A stretch of 64,000 nt of DNA from Artemia franciscana (GCF_032884065.1 NC_088881.1:7775047-7839046); one strand, 5' to 3'. Positions 46,682-59,220 are shown, counted from the first letter of the stretch. Notes: a model not told the origin generated them from the sequence alone. A program made the numbers and translations.

Positions 46682-47055
46682 TCACATCTGTACTTTCTGC
46701 TTTTGATCCCTGCTCTTTTCTTCTTCCTTCTCGCCGGTTTTGGACAAGAAGCACACCCAAACACTTCTTTGGTTCATTTTGTTGAATATGTAGCACTCTG
46801 TATCAGACATCGAGAGGCACCCAGCACAAAGCCAGGAATTACATTCGTCACATTGTACGGCGTTTAACCTTCCATCCAAAGCACACCATTCCATTGCGCA
46901 CTTATCAGTTCCTTTCTACGGGTGTTGAGGTTTTTGGCCGTTTCACGGCGCTTTTTCCTGTGGTTTCCAGCAGCATTAAATGGTAACGCTGCGTAAACAC
47001 ACACTAGAGCAGTCTGGATATGTCTTATTTTGGCAAGGATTTTCTCAGTAAACAA
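46682..47055 (-). pseudogene. PHD-finger-like fragment of a LINE-type ORF1, frameshifted
   Basis: The minus strand has a Lys/Arg-rich stretch (RKKRRETAKNLNTRRKEL) in one frame, followed after a shift by CAMEWCALDGRLNAVQCDEC and NSWLCAGCLSMSDTEC. After another shift comes a WxCxxC-type end (VWVCASC when shifted by one base). This cysteine pattern resembles the PHD fingers found in ORF1 of some CR1/Jockey-type LINEs; a host PHD gene remnant is the alternative. No downstream EN or RT follows on the minus strand. Confidence 0.38.
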
Positions 47056-47364
47056 TCACTTTTTTAGAATCAACATCAAGAATAGCCAAAATAATTACTG
47101 TTTTAAAATTATCAAGGCAAATAGAAACTGTGGGAAGTGCAATACTCAAATCTCCTATCCCTGGGAATTTAAGTATTAAAGTCCCACCGGTGCCAATGCG
47201 GCCTTTTGATTTTCAATATTGCTCTGTTCTGCACAAACAGAAAAAAAACAAGGCTAAATACATGAAAAACTGCTGAGTGAACAGGATCAGTGGTGCTAAA
47301 GAAATATATAGTTTGGCAAATGTGCGAATTCAGAAGAAGAAAACGAAGCACCCGAAGTATATTA

Positions 47365-50035
47365 GGGATGTGTTCCAGGGACTTACTGTAGTAACCGAAT
47401 GGTAACTATTTCCGTTCCTAGCGGGAAAATGGTTACTGCCCAACCCACTGGGAACGAGAATAGTTACTGCCGGCAGTAACCGCAGTAAGTGATTTTCTTA
47501 CCGTGCTCAAAAGAATGGTTAGCGTGGTAAGTACATAATTCACCTTCTTCAATAAAAATCTCATTCAACAAAAAATAAATATGGACAAGAATGAAGTAAT
47601 GGAATATGAAGTTATTTGCTTGGAAGAAGGTGGGACAGTGATTTTGCAAAAGAAAGAGGGATCTGAGCCAGGTTAGTAAATCACCGTATTTTGGGATCAA
47701 CATTAAAGGACACCCTGAGTAGTGGCTATCTATTAGCAAGTAGGTTAAATCAATGAAAAACTTATTATTTAATTCAAAGTTTTCAATGTTTTCTGGCATA
47801 TCCAGGCATAATTATTACCTTAAATTGCCATTTGGAATCATTCTAAGGATTGCCTTCTTCCAGGTAACATTGAGGCTCCATTAAATTGCCACATGGTAGC
47901 ATTTTAAGCATTGACTCTTTTTAGGCTCTGTAAACAGGCCTAGGTGAAGTATTACAGATAAGTTGAGGATTTATGGGCTGCCAAATCATTATTCTGAGAC
48001 TGTCTTTAATCCTATTGAAGAAGTAGGCTAGGGTAGACTATTCAGAGTCTATTCCAAAGGATGGTAATTTTATCCAGTAAAATTCTAGTTGATTGACTTC
48101 TTGCTATCACTGAAATGGGTTAGGTTAGGAAAATGAAACTAGCTAAAGTATGTCCTGGGAAGGTATTTCAAAGTACACATCTCTACTCATTCTTGCTCTA
48201 GAGGGCCTTGATCTTTGATGACCTTCAAAAATATTTATAGCAGAAGTTACATGTTTCCCATTGATTCTGCCAATCTATCCCTCAACCTTTAACTCCCTGT
48301 TAATTGAAGCAACTGTAAACAAAGCAAGAATGGGGGGAAAGGTAACAGGTGACAGAATACATTGGAACTACATAATTTTGGCTATATATTTGCACATTAG
48401 GCAGGTTGGAGGTAAATTATAGTATAGAGATGCATGCTTTTCCCTTTGGTATGTAGGCTAAGTAGAAGGTCACTTGTACCTGATGCCGTCCATGTTGTTT
48501 TTAGTTGGATGGGAAACATCCAAAGAAAGTTTCCTTTGAAAAGGAAAGGTGAGAATGCCCAAAAGTGAGATTGAATTTGTCAAAGCTTGGAGGTTTGCCC
48601 CTTCAGTCTGTTTAAAGGAAAATGGATTCATAATTGAAGTTTTGTTCATTTCAATCTTAAGGGTGACCTATATTTGTGACAATTCATTAAATGGTTGCAA
48701 AGGGGTACTTTTGTTTATTCATTTGTCTTCTTTATTTTCTAACAGTTTTTTTAATCTTTAAATTGATATCCATTTCTTACAAATTTTTATTGATACCAGA
48801 GGTTCATTTACAAGTTTTCACCTACTTTGTAATCCCTGGTCTCACAATTACATTTAAATTTACTGAAGCTAGGGAACATAGAGCTACTATCTATTTAAAG
48901 AAAATCAATGGATATAAGTAGGTTTTATTGTATTTAAGCCCTAGGGCCATGGCAATTAAAGAAGATTAACTTTAAAATACTGGACATTAAATAAGCATGA
49001 TAGTCACAAAGAAAAACAAATAACAAAATTATACTTCTGTGTTCAGTTGCCAACCTGAGCAACAGTCATAAATTTTTTTAATCTTTGCAGAACATTAACC
49101 CCAATTATATTCACAAGCTATCTCTCATGACCCACACTCTTGTCCATACATCCACATTTCAGGGAAATAGAAGGACCATCATACTGGTATTCTTCATTTT
49201 TACTTATATTTAATGGGTTTGAAAGAAAGTTTCTATGGCTAAGTCAGTAGGCCAGTAAAGGACCTGGTGGTCCTTTAGCCAGGTAGTGCAATAGGAAGCT
49301 AGGGACCAGCCAGCCTATGCTCTTGCATGCCCTTCCTTCTTACTGTCCCTAGATTTCCATCTGTACTCATTTAAAGTTAGGCCAATTCTAGCTGAGGTTA
49401 GTCATATCACCAACCCCTATCCAAAACAAAATAAACTGACAATGCCAGGAGTTAAACCTGTACCCCCTTGGACAAAGCATTCCAGCCCAGAGTGCCTACC
49501 ACTTAGCAAGGAACACAAATTTGACCAGAGAACAACAATTATTTTTAAAAAAGTAGAATATTGAAAAAAACTTGCTATAGTTGTCCCACTACTATCTTGT
49601 AAATGCTATAGGCCCATTTTATTTAGACAAATGAATTTAAGACAGGTATCAACAAAACTCCATCAGGGATTGTATATGCTTAAGATACAATCAAGCTATT
49701 TGAATGCTTAGTTATGTGATATTCTAGTCTTCAAATAATAAAAAAAGAGAAAAAGTATATGATCTATTTATTTTTCACCAGCTCATTTGAGCAAAATCAT
49801 TTGTGACAGCCAAATGCCCATGGTTGGCTTAGAACCTCTCTAAATGCTCTGAAACAGAAGGAATAAAAAATTATACTAATCAGCATTAAACTGTCCCTTA
49901 AATATAAACACGTGCGTTTAATTCGAAAATGCCGCTACTGCTAGTCAGCTTACTGTGCCGTTCCCACTGGCTCTACCGCAGTTAGAAATGGGCAGTTACT
50001 GCAGTTACTGAAAAACCGTCAGCTGGAACACACCC
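47365..50035 (+). mobile_element. Unclassified terminal-inverted-repeat element, copy 1
   Basis: The left end GGGATGTGTTCCAGGGACTT and the right end, read on the other strand, GGGTGTGTTCCAGCTGACGG, share a 13-base inverted repeat (GGGTGTGTTCCAG) with one mismatch. Subterminal sequence on both sides repeats GTTACTG-like motifs. The ~2.67 kb interior is nearly identical to copy 2 and has no recognisable transposase. No convincing target-site duplication was found. The terminal CAG and lack of coding could suit a hAT-type derivative, but this is a guess. Confidence 0.6.
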
Positions 50036-53000
50036 TAGGTGTTTTTTATTTGGGTGTGTTCCAGGGACTTACTGTAGTAACCGAATGGTTACTATTTCCG
50101 TTCCTAGCGGGAAAATGGTTACTGCCCAACCCGCTGGGAACGAGAATAGTTACTGTTGGCAGTCCGTGCTCAAAAGAATGGTTAGTGCAGTAAGTACATA
50201 ATTCACCTTCTTCAACAAAAATCTCATTCAACAAAAAATAAATATGGACAAGAATGAAGTAATGCAATATCAAGTTATTTGCTTGGAAGAAGGTGGGACG
50301 GTGATTTTGCAAAAGAGAGAGGGATCTGAGCCAGGTTAGTAAATCACCATATTTTGGGATCAACATTAAAGGACACCCTGAGTAGTAGGCTATCTATTAG
50401 CAAGTAGGTTAAATCAATGAAAAACTTATTATTTAATTTAAAGATTTCCATGTTTTCTGGCATATCCAGGCATAATTATTACCTTATATTGCCATTTGGA
50501 ATCATTCTAAGGATTGACTTCTTCCAGGTAACATTGAGGCTCCATTAAATTGCCACACGGGAGCATTCTAAGCATTGACTCCTTTTAGGCTCTGTAAACA
50601 GGCCTAGGTGAAGCATTACAGATAAGTTGAGGATTTATGGGCTGCCAAATCATTATTCTGAGACTGTCTTTAATCCTATTGAAGAAGTAGGCTAGGGTAG
50701 ACTATTCAGAGTCTATACCAAAGGATGGTAATTTTATCCAGTAAAATTCTAGTTGATTGACTTCTTGCTATCACTGAAAGGGGTTAGGTTAGGAAAATGA
50801 AACTTTCAGGGATCGGTCTACAGGCTAAAGTATGTCCTGGGAAGGTATTTCAAAGTACACATCTCTACTCATTCTTGCTCTAGAGGGCCCTGATATTTGA
50901 TGGCCTTCAAAAATATATATAGCTGAAGTTACATGTTTCCCATTGATTCTGCCAATCTATCCCTCAACCTTTAACTCCCTGTTAATTGAAGCAACTGTGA
51001 CAAAGCAAGAATGGGGAAAAGGTAACAGGTGACAGAATACATTGGAACTACATAATTTTGGCTATATATTTGCACATTAGGTAGGTTGGAGGTAAATTAT
51101 AGCATAGAGATGCATGCTTTTTACTTTGGTATGTAGGCTAAGTAGGAGGTCACTTGTACCTTATGCTGTCCGTGTTGTTTTTAGTTGGATGGGAAACATC
51201 CAAAGAAAGTTTCCTTTGAAAAGGAAAGGTGAGTTTGAATTTGTCAAAGCTTGGAGGTTTGCCCCTTCAGTCTGTTTAAAGGAAAATGGATTCATAATTG
51301 AAGCTTTGTTCATTTCAATCTTAAGGGTGACCTATATTTGCCACAATTCATTAAATGATGGTAAAGGGATACTTTTGTTTATTCATTTGTCTTCTTTGTT
51401 TTCTAAGAGTTTTTTTAATCTTTAAATTGATATCCATTTCTTACAAATTTTTATTGATACCAGAGGTTCATTTGCAAGTTGTCACCTACTTTGTAATCCC
51501 TGGTCTCACAATTACATTTAAATTTACTGAAGCTAGGAAACATAGAGCTCCTATCTTTTTAAAGAAAATCAATGGATATAAGTAGGTTTTATTGTATTTA
51601 AGTCCTAGGGCCATGGCAATTAAAAACAAATTAAAGAAAATTAACTTTAAAATACTTGACATTAAATAAGCATAATAGTCACAAAGAAAAACAAATAACA
51701 AAATTATGCTTCTGTGTTCAGTTGCCAACCTGAGCAACTGTCATAAATTTTATAAATCTTGCAGAACATTCACCCCAATTACATTCTATCTCTACAAATA
51801 CAATACAAGCTGTCTCTCATGACCTGCACTCTTGTCCATACATCCACATTTCAGGGAAATAGAAGGACCGTCATACTGGTATTCTTTATTTCTACTTATA
51901 TTTAATGGGTTTGAAAGAAAGTTTCTATGGCTAAGTCAGTAGGCCAGTAAAGGACCTGGTTGTCCTTTAGCCAGGTAGTGCAATAGGAAGCTAGGGACCA
52001 GCCAGCCTATGCTCTTGCATGCCCTTCCTTCTTACTGTCCCTAGATTTCCATCTGTGCTCATTTAAAGTTAGGCCAATTCTAGCTGAGGTTAGTCATATC
52101 ACCAACCCCTATCCAAAACCAAATAAACTGACAATGCCAGGAATTAAACCTGTACCCCTTGGACAAAACATTCCAATCCAGAGCGCCTACCATTTAGCAA
52201 GGAACACAAATTTGACCAGAGAACAATAATTATTTGAAAAAAAGTAGAATATTAAAAAAAACTTGCTATAGTTGTCCCACTACTATCCTGTAAATGCTAT
52301 AGGTCCATTTTATTTAGGCAAATCAATTTAAGACAGGTGTCAACAAAACTCCATCAGGTATTGTATTTGCTTAAGATACAATCAAGCTATATGAATGCTT
52401 AGTTTTGTGATATTCTAGTCTTGAAATAATAAAAAGAGAGAAAATGTATATGTTCTATTTATTTTTCACCAGCTCATTTGAGCAAAATCATTTGTGACAG
52501 CCAAATGCCTATGGTTGGCTTAAAACCTCTCTAAATGCTCTGAAACAGAAGGAATAAAAAAAATTACACTAATCATCATTAAACTGTCCCTTAAATTTAA
52601 ACACGTGCATTTAATTCGAAAATGACGCTACTGCTAGTCAGCTTACTGTGCCGTTCCCACTGGCTCTACTGCAGTTAAAAATATGCAGTTACCGCCAGTG
52701 TTTCCACTTTGAGGGATTTATCCCTTTCTGAGGGATTTCTAGGCCTTCCGCGGGATTACTTTCTCTAAAAAGGGATACGAGATTTTTCAGGGATATTTGA
52801 GATATTAAGGGATTTTCCCTACTAAAATAGAGATATTCAGGATTTTCAGTTTTGATGGTGTATTCAAGGATTTTTGTTGGTGTTTGGTGCAGCTTCCAGA
52901 ATTTTTTATCTTTCCATGTAAGGATTTTGTTTTTCGTCAGTATGAGCGATATAGTGAGCTACGCGCCAACTTTTTCAAAATTGCTTGGCAACTGTTTCAA

Positions 53001-53138
53001 AATTCAACAGCAGCAATTGGAATTGGCTAGTTGAATAAGAAGAAACAAAAGGAAAGTAAAAGTAAGATATATTATTTTTGAATTGAGGGTTTGATATTTT
53101 TGTTAATTTTTTGGGTATAGTGGTGTGTTTTACCTGGG

Positions 53139-54698
53139 ATGCAGGTAAATTTGGATCCACATCACTCTCCTGGAGTGATGATGGGGACAAATGCAGTAAG
53201 TCCAAATAATGAGCAGGGGCAGGCCCCCATGTACACAACATTTATTCCACAAGTTGTACCTATGTCTCAAGCTATACAGTAGCAGGGTCAGGTTATACAG
53301 CAGACACCAGGATTTAATCAGGCAAGACAATCACCATATGTCACAACTCTAGCCCCCCACAATAGTCAATACAGTCAGCATCAAATCTATATTTCACCAC
53401 ACTCCCGAAATAGATTCATTGCTACAGTCCCTACATCAAATTCATTTGAAATTTTGAATTCAATTGATGAAAATTACCCACCTCTTCCCTCAGATGAAGC
53501 CATGAATTTAGGCAGTGCACACCCTAAAGAAGTGGAGGGTATCATAAATTTCCCTAATCTAGGATTATCTCATGACTTGGGAAAAGGAGCCAAGAGAGCT
53601 ATATCCCCAACCCTCATTGAGGAAAACAATAGAGTTGCAAAAAGTCACTACACAGCTCCTCCTAAGTACCACCCAAAAAATAAGGGAATCCAGATTCTTG
53701 ACAGATTTGACAATAGAGTAATCTTGTCTAGCAAAATTGAAACAAAAATCTTGCCTATGGAAAGAGAAACCACTTTAAGCCTAAAAGAAGCATTGAAACC
53801 TGAGCACTTTGAATTTGAACTGAGCAAATATAAAAAGAGAGTCACAATATTTCTTCCAACTGAATCTGCTGTAGCAAAAGCATTGACAATTAAGAAAATA
53901 GGTGAAACAGAAGTCAAAGCTGAGGAATTTAAACCCAGATGTCAAGGAGTAATAAGGGGAATACCTAAAGAAATCACTGAAGAAGAGATTAAAAGTGATC
54001 TTGAATCTGAGTCCAATGCTAATGTGAAATCTGTAAAAAGACTGAAAAGATTTAATAGAGAAACAAAACAATTAGAAGATAGCCTATCAGTCTGTATTAC
54101 ATTTGAAAATAATCTCTTGCCCTCAGCTCTATGGCTATATGGTAGGAAAAGAGAAGTTCAAGGAAACCTAAGGACTATTATCCAGTGCTTCAAATGTCAA
54201 AAGTATGGACATATGCAAGCACAATGCAGGGCACCACAGCCAGTTTGTCTCAGATGTGCAGGTCCTCACCAGTCAAAAGATTGTGAACTTAAGAAAGTAA
54301 CATTAAAAGAAGAAAAATTCCAAAAATATAGCTGTGTAAATTGTAGAGATAACCATTCTTCTACTTCTGGATTGTGTAGAGTAAGAGATCAAAATAAAAA
54401 TATTTTAAGATTATCTCAAGAAAAAAATATTGGCTTTAATCTGGCTTCCATAGCATATAGATCCTATGCAGATGCATTAAATAAGAAAAAGGCCATAGAG
54501 ATCAATGAACAAAACAAAATCCAAAAAGACATTCTAACAAAGTTAGTGATTTTTATTTCAAGTGCACCAGAAGTGGTTGACTTGAGGGACTTGGAATTAC
54601 AAGAAAGGGTCCAGAAGTTATGCTCTCTTATGAAAACATTATTCAATGAGAAACTAGAATCAAGTGAAATTCTAAAGCTAATCAACATAAGCCCTTAA
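53139..54698 (+). pseudogene. LINE ORF1 (gag-like, CCHC zinc knuckles) with one in-frame stop
   Basis: An ATG at 53139 opens a 519-codon frame broken only by TAG at 53280-53282. The first part is Gln/Pro/Ser/Asn-rich, the middle is charged, and the C-terminal third has CFKCQKYGHMQAQC (C-X2-C-X4-H-X4-C), CLRCAGPHQSKDC and CVNCRDNHSSTSGLC. Three successive zinc knuckles are characteristic of Jockey/I-type LINE ORF1 proteins, which bind the element RNA. The stop TAA (54696-54698) is followed after one base by the ATG of ORF2. The rest of the frame is remarkably open for a fossil, so it is either young or recently under selection. Confidence 0.78.
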
Positions 54699-54699
54699 A

Positions 54700-54872
54700 T
54701 GAGAATTTTATCATTCAACACTCAATCATTCAAAAGAGTTAAAAAGGACTTAATTGAGAACTTTGCAAAGAATAAAGAAATTGATATTATCTGCCTACAA
54801 GAAACATGGCTGACAAGCAGAGATACGTGTTTAATGAAAGATTTTCACATAATTAGAAAGGATCAAAAATAA
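54700..54872 (+). pseudogene. Start of LINE ORF2, endonuclease N-terminus, truncated
   Basis: From ATG at 54700 the frame reads MRILSFNTQSFKRVKKDL and IDIICLQETWLTS, the first two motifs of the APE-type endonuclease (Asn and Glu metal ligands). It hits a stop at about 54870, where similarity to LINE ends and hAT-type sequence resumes. All of the rest of EN and RT is absent. Confidence 0.72.
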
Positions 54873-55279
54873 TGTTCTGTTCTTTGACTCTTGAACGAGA
54901 GGTTGAATTCTGCATTCGTTAGTATCCATGCTCAAGATAGGAGAATGCAAATTTTGGGATTTAGTTTTGAAGTTTTTTTTGTTAAAAAAATTATAGTGTT
55001 TGCATCTTCCAGTGCTTTTCAGTTCGTTCAGAGAGATTTTTATTTCAAACAATCGGGTGCTCAGACAGAAGCACACAGATGGACTTCGTGGACCAGGAAA
55101 CCAGTAGCTAACTGTCGTGATTAGCATGAGAGGGATTTTTCAAGGATTATTGTTTAACCAATAAGGGATTTTTAGGGATTTTTCGTCTCTGATTCGGGAT
55201 TTTTCAAAAAAGAAAGTGGAAACACTGGTTACCCCGCAGTAATTGCAGTTATTGAAAAACCATCAGCTGAAACACACCC

Positions 55280-55719
55280 TTTGTTTGGGTTAAAAAGAAA
55301 CATAAAGCAAATAAACGCTGAATCTCGAAAATTTAACAGTTTAAATTAGGGATGTATTCTTTGAACTACTTTAAAAGAGTTCACTCTTCTGATTAGCCTA
55401 ACTGAATATCAAGTTGGGCCTAGCTAAGAAATAGGGTAAACTTATGACAGTTCATATAACTGGCTTACCAATAAATTGAATATACCACTCGATGCCTTTT
55501 TTATGTTCTTTAACGAGTATAATAATCGCTTCTAGCGCAAATTCGAATTCAAGCACTTTTTGAGCTCTTAAAACTGACGAATTTTCAACTAAAGTACGAG
55601 TTATCGCTCGTTTCCCACTAAATAATACACCGTTTTCTCAATACACCGTATTATGAATGATTTTAGCACTGAAAAAAATGTAGTACTATTTTTTCGAAAA
55701 CAATGGAAAAAGATGGCGT
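55280..55719. other. Unannotated stretch
   Basis: No gene seen. TTAGGGATGTATTC at about 55347 resembles the end of the TIR element (TTAGGGATGTGTTCC at 47362) but no partner end was found. Confidence 0.3.
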
Positions 55720-55958
55720 CATGGTTTCGGTAAAGGTCACTCTATTGACACAGTTCTTATTGAATCATAAGATTTTATGACCAGACTCTTGGATGATGGC
55801 CTTCACTACTCACAAACTGCTCTTAGTTTAGGTTAGGTCTTGAGAGGTTGTTTTTGAGCAGTTTGTGAGTAGTGAAGGCCATCATCCAAGAGTCTGGTCA
55901 TAAAATCTTATGATTCAATAAGAACTGTGTCAATAGAGTGACCTTTACCGAAACCATG
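55720..55958. repeat. Perfect 103-bp inverted repeat made of LINE RT sequence
   Basis: Positions 55720-55822 are the exact reverse complement of 55856-55958, with a 33-base spacer (55823-55855). The right arm is continuous with the RT fragment that extends to 56150 on the minus strand; the left arm is an inverted extra copy of its downstream part. Confidence 0.9.
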
Positions 55959-56150
55959 CTGACTTTTTGAAAGTGACTTATTTCTTTCAAGGTGGGACAC
56001 CAGTGCATCATTTATAATGCTCTCTAGGACGGTCCATACAGTAGAAGTAAGAATCATAGGGCAACAATTACTGGCTTGGTCCTTTCTCCCTTTCTCGAAG
56101 ATGGGCTTGATGTTGGCCTGCTTCCAATCACTTGGGAGCACTTTGGAAGT
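55856..56150 (-). pseudogene. LINE reverse-transcriptase fragment
   Basis: The minus-strand frame 56141-55908 reads LPSDWKQANIKPIFEKGRKD, then LESIINDALVSHLERNKSLS and SQHGFGKGHSIDTVLIES. These are the conserved RT fingers motifs of LINEs (P.dWk.a.v.PifKkG, then l..hle.n.ll...QhGF..g.St). The palm with its catalytic Asp residues is missing. It is a short fragment, and similarity suggests a CR1/Jockey-like type. Confidence 0.72.
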
Positions 56151-59130
56151 AAGTGATGTCTCACTTTATATGATGTTAATCATAGAGTATATATCCTTTG
56201 CTTTGCTTATTGTGTGTTTTATATCATAGGTGAATGGGTTATAATAAAAGATTGAAATCAACTGCTAAACCTACTAATTTCATATTTGTATAAACAATTT
56301 CAACGCTGCCATGAGTAGAAATAATATCTCCTTTTCTCTCACCACCTCCCAATTTTTCTTCTTTGCATGGTACTTAAGAACTTTTTTAATTTGTAGTTAC
56401 CGGATCCTTTCTAATAGAAAATTTTAATTTTTTGGCTTTACATTTTTAGTTTGTCTTTATTCGTTGTATACCGTTTTTATGACTGTATTCGCTGCATTAT
56501 AAATTTACTCATATATTCTGGGAAATGAACGAGGTGAGATGAATGTTGTAAAACATACAGGGAAAATACAAACTATATCAGGCAAAGACTAAATTTTTTA
56601 CACTAGGAATACATTTTATTCGTACATATTGTAGTATTTTTATTCCAGTAATTAAGATATTTTTACAAATATTATTATATATTTTTTCCAAACGGAAGGG
56701 TACTGAAATAAGAAGTAAAAATTATTAAACAGAATCAAAGAGTAGATATTATGTTAAGTTGCAATTATGATTCATTACTAAGGAATCCAAGAAATAGAAG
56801 CTTTGATTTTAGTCGAGCTTTCAAGATTAGTTTTAGAATATTGTCAAAAATTGTTGTCCTTCATTTTTTCAACTAGTTTAGCACTGTTGATTCAGTTTTT
56901 TCAAGCATTGTGAATTTTTCATTCTTCATTTGTCTTCCTTTTTTTCCAAAGCAGTGATGGACTGAAAATTAACCACAGTAACGACCAAAAAAAGTTGACA
57001 AAACTTATTTCTTTTACATTTAATTCAAAAGGAATGCCTTGACCAAATTTCAAAGGGCAATTATTCTTACTTTTATTGCTTACAGTTTTATTGCTTAAAG
57101 TTTATTGCTTAGAGTTTTCTTGCTAGTTCTGGTGGTGGCCATTTCCTTGTGCTTTTGATTTGGATGTTATGCTATGTAATGCGTATTTTGTTAAATAGCA
57201 CGTATATGCTTAGCAAAACAAATGAAATCAAAAGTACTTTCAGCGTCGCCTCAACGTGGCGGGGAAGTGATAACAAGGTGATGTTAGATATGAATACAAA
57301 GTAACTCCACTCTGGCTAAGCACGCTGAATCTGTTATATTGAATAATATACCTTGTTTTTTCACAGCACAGTAGAGGTAATATATAGAAGCAAAAAGTTC
57401 TATTCTCCATTAAAGATTTTTGACACACATCGAAAACCACAAAAACTCCATAAACTTGAATTTGTGCATGTACAACGACATAAGTTTTCGATAGAAAACC
57501 AAGTAACAACTTAAAGCATGGTTTTGACGTGTTGAGAAACTTTTGCAACTGTATTTTACCTATATTGTGATCCACATGTTCGAGGATAAGACCATACATA
57601 CAAATCAGGTATGGTGGTGTAGATCCCTATGATATACTGTATGATAAGCTGTCTTTGTTTAAAACAGCTTAATTTTTTTGCTTCAAGAATAACAGAACAA
57701 GAAGTCAATGATCATTGTAGGCTATTTAGCAGTTATCACACAATTAAAGCTCTATGATCACTGAACAAGGTGAAGATCTATATCCCTAATGATAATCATC
57801 TAAAAGCTGCTGATCACAAGTATTTTTTTTTAAACTGAGATATTCTTAGCCACTTAATTGGAAGTTGTTTTTTTTTATCACACATTTCTGGAATTTGAAA
57901 TCTCTCTGGAAACAGACCTTTCTTCCTTATGCTTTGGATATGAATCGCCACTATGTTTCTTCTGAAAAACCTCAGATAAATGCTGCAATTTCGTAGAATT
58001 TTTTTGTGGGGTTTTTGACGTCATAACCCTGCGATAATTACAGATGAAATTTTAGTCCGGACTGATAATTCTTCGAAGAATTCCAGACGGGTGCGGAATT
58101 AATTCTGCATACTTGAGATTTCGGACACGCTCTGAATAAGTATAACCACAGATCGTGTGACATATTCACCGCATATAAATACTTCTACGACAATACTTCT
58201 TGTCTCTGCTGTGGGCTTGGTAAAGCGTTTGGCAAAACTCGTTGAAAGGTTTGTAGGGACATCGTTAGGTATGCATGCTACAGCTTCCTCCACACATGGC
58301 CTTAAAAAAAACGTCTACAGGATGAAATCTATCGCAAAGAATTTAAAATATAAAGACATGGGTAAAAAGTTTCTAACTCTAAAACAGGCAAGTTAATTTC
58401 AGGTAACGTCACTTTGCTGAAGATTTAATCATGTCTATTTTTTCCTCTATTCATTATCTCTTAGGGGTTTCTAGCTCTTTTAAAAAAATACTACAAATTT
58501 GTTTTCAAAGTAACATTTTACAATAATTGTATTACGCTATAGGCTATAGGCCCTACCTAATATTCTTCTAATATGTTTTTATGATGCTCAATCCTAATGA
58601 AATTTACCAAAGTAAGATAACAATATAATAATTAAGAAACAAATTTGGGCTATGTATTTGCACATTAGGGTGCAAAAATATGTTAGGTACAATTATTCTG
58701 TATGCTATGTAGTAAGAAATGTATTCTAGCTTTACACTGTCCAAATACTTTACCAGCCCCCCACCCCCCCCAATTCTCAAATTTATAGCCTGAATTATAT
58801 ATTTTCCATCTATTAGGCTATGTCACTTATCTTTGTCTTGTCTCATGCTAAGCTATAAAAAAAAACTAAAAAAAAGAACAACAGTTCAATAATGTGTCAA
58901 TGAATGAACAACTTGATCAATAGGATATATATCACACAAGCACCTATTTTACTACTAGGCCTAATACTATAAGAAAAATAATAATTACCATTCCTGAATC
59001 AGTTACTATAGGTAGTTTTTTTTTATAGAAACATGTTTTGAGGCCTTTTAGCCTATTAAGGGATCAAAATGTAATTCCCCCAGAAGCAATTAATGAATTA
59101 TAAAAGGGCATACAAGAGGCATCAAATAAT

Positions 59131-59220
59131 GTATTCACTTTCATCCTAGCTAAATTATGCTGTAAACTACAAATTGTATTCACTTTCATCCTAGTTAAAT
59201 TGTGTTGTAAACTGCAAATT
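59131..59220 (+). repeat. 45-bp tandem duplication
   Basis: Two adjacent 45-base units (59131-59175 and 59176-59220) starting GTATTCACTTTCATCCTAG differ at four positions. Confidence 0.85.

Larger units (their letters stand above)
52696..55227 (+). mobile_element. hAT-like element carrying LINE cargo
   Basis: The ends are inverted repeats CAGTGTTTCCACTTT (52696) and AAAGTGGAAACACTG (to 55227). They are flanked by GTTACCGC and GTTACCCC, an 8-base target duplication with one mismatch, as expected for hAT elements. Both ends have repeated GGGATTTTT-like subterminal motifs. Instead of a hAT transposase the interior holds a LINE ORF1 and the start of ORF2 (53139-54872). The total length is 2.53 kb. 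It interrupts the TIR element copy 2. Confidence 0.7.
50052..55279 (+). mobile_element. Unclassified terminal-inverted-repeat element, copy 2 (interrupted)
   Basis: It starts 16 bases after copy 1 with GGGTGTGTTCCAGGGACTTA and runs colinear with copy 1 to about 52695. It is then interrupted by the hAT-like element (52696-55227) and resumes at 55228, ending GCTGAAACACACCC at 55279. Identity to copy 1 looks about 95%, with small indels such as a 13-base insertion near 50810. The two copies lie in the same orientation. Confidence 0.62.

Noticed and set aside
48549-48921. Frames at homologous places of the two TIR element copies (48549 and 51114, 47464 and 50046)
   Set aside because: Similar only because the DNA copies are near identical; no transposase motif, and the frames differ in length and ends.
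58157-58396. 79-codon plus-strand frame and its minus-strand partner
   Set aside because: Looks coding-like in composition but no family could be recognised and there is no exon context.
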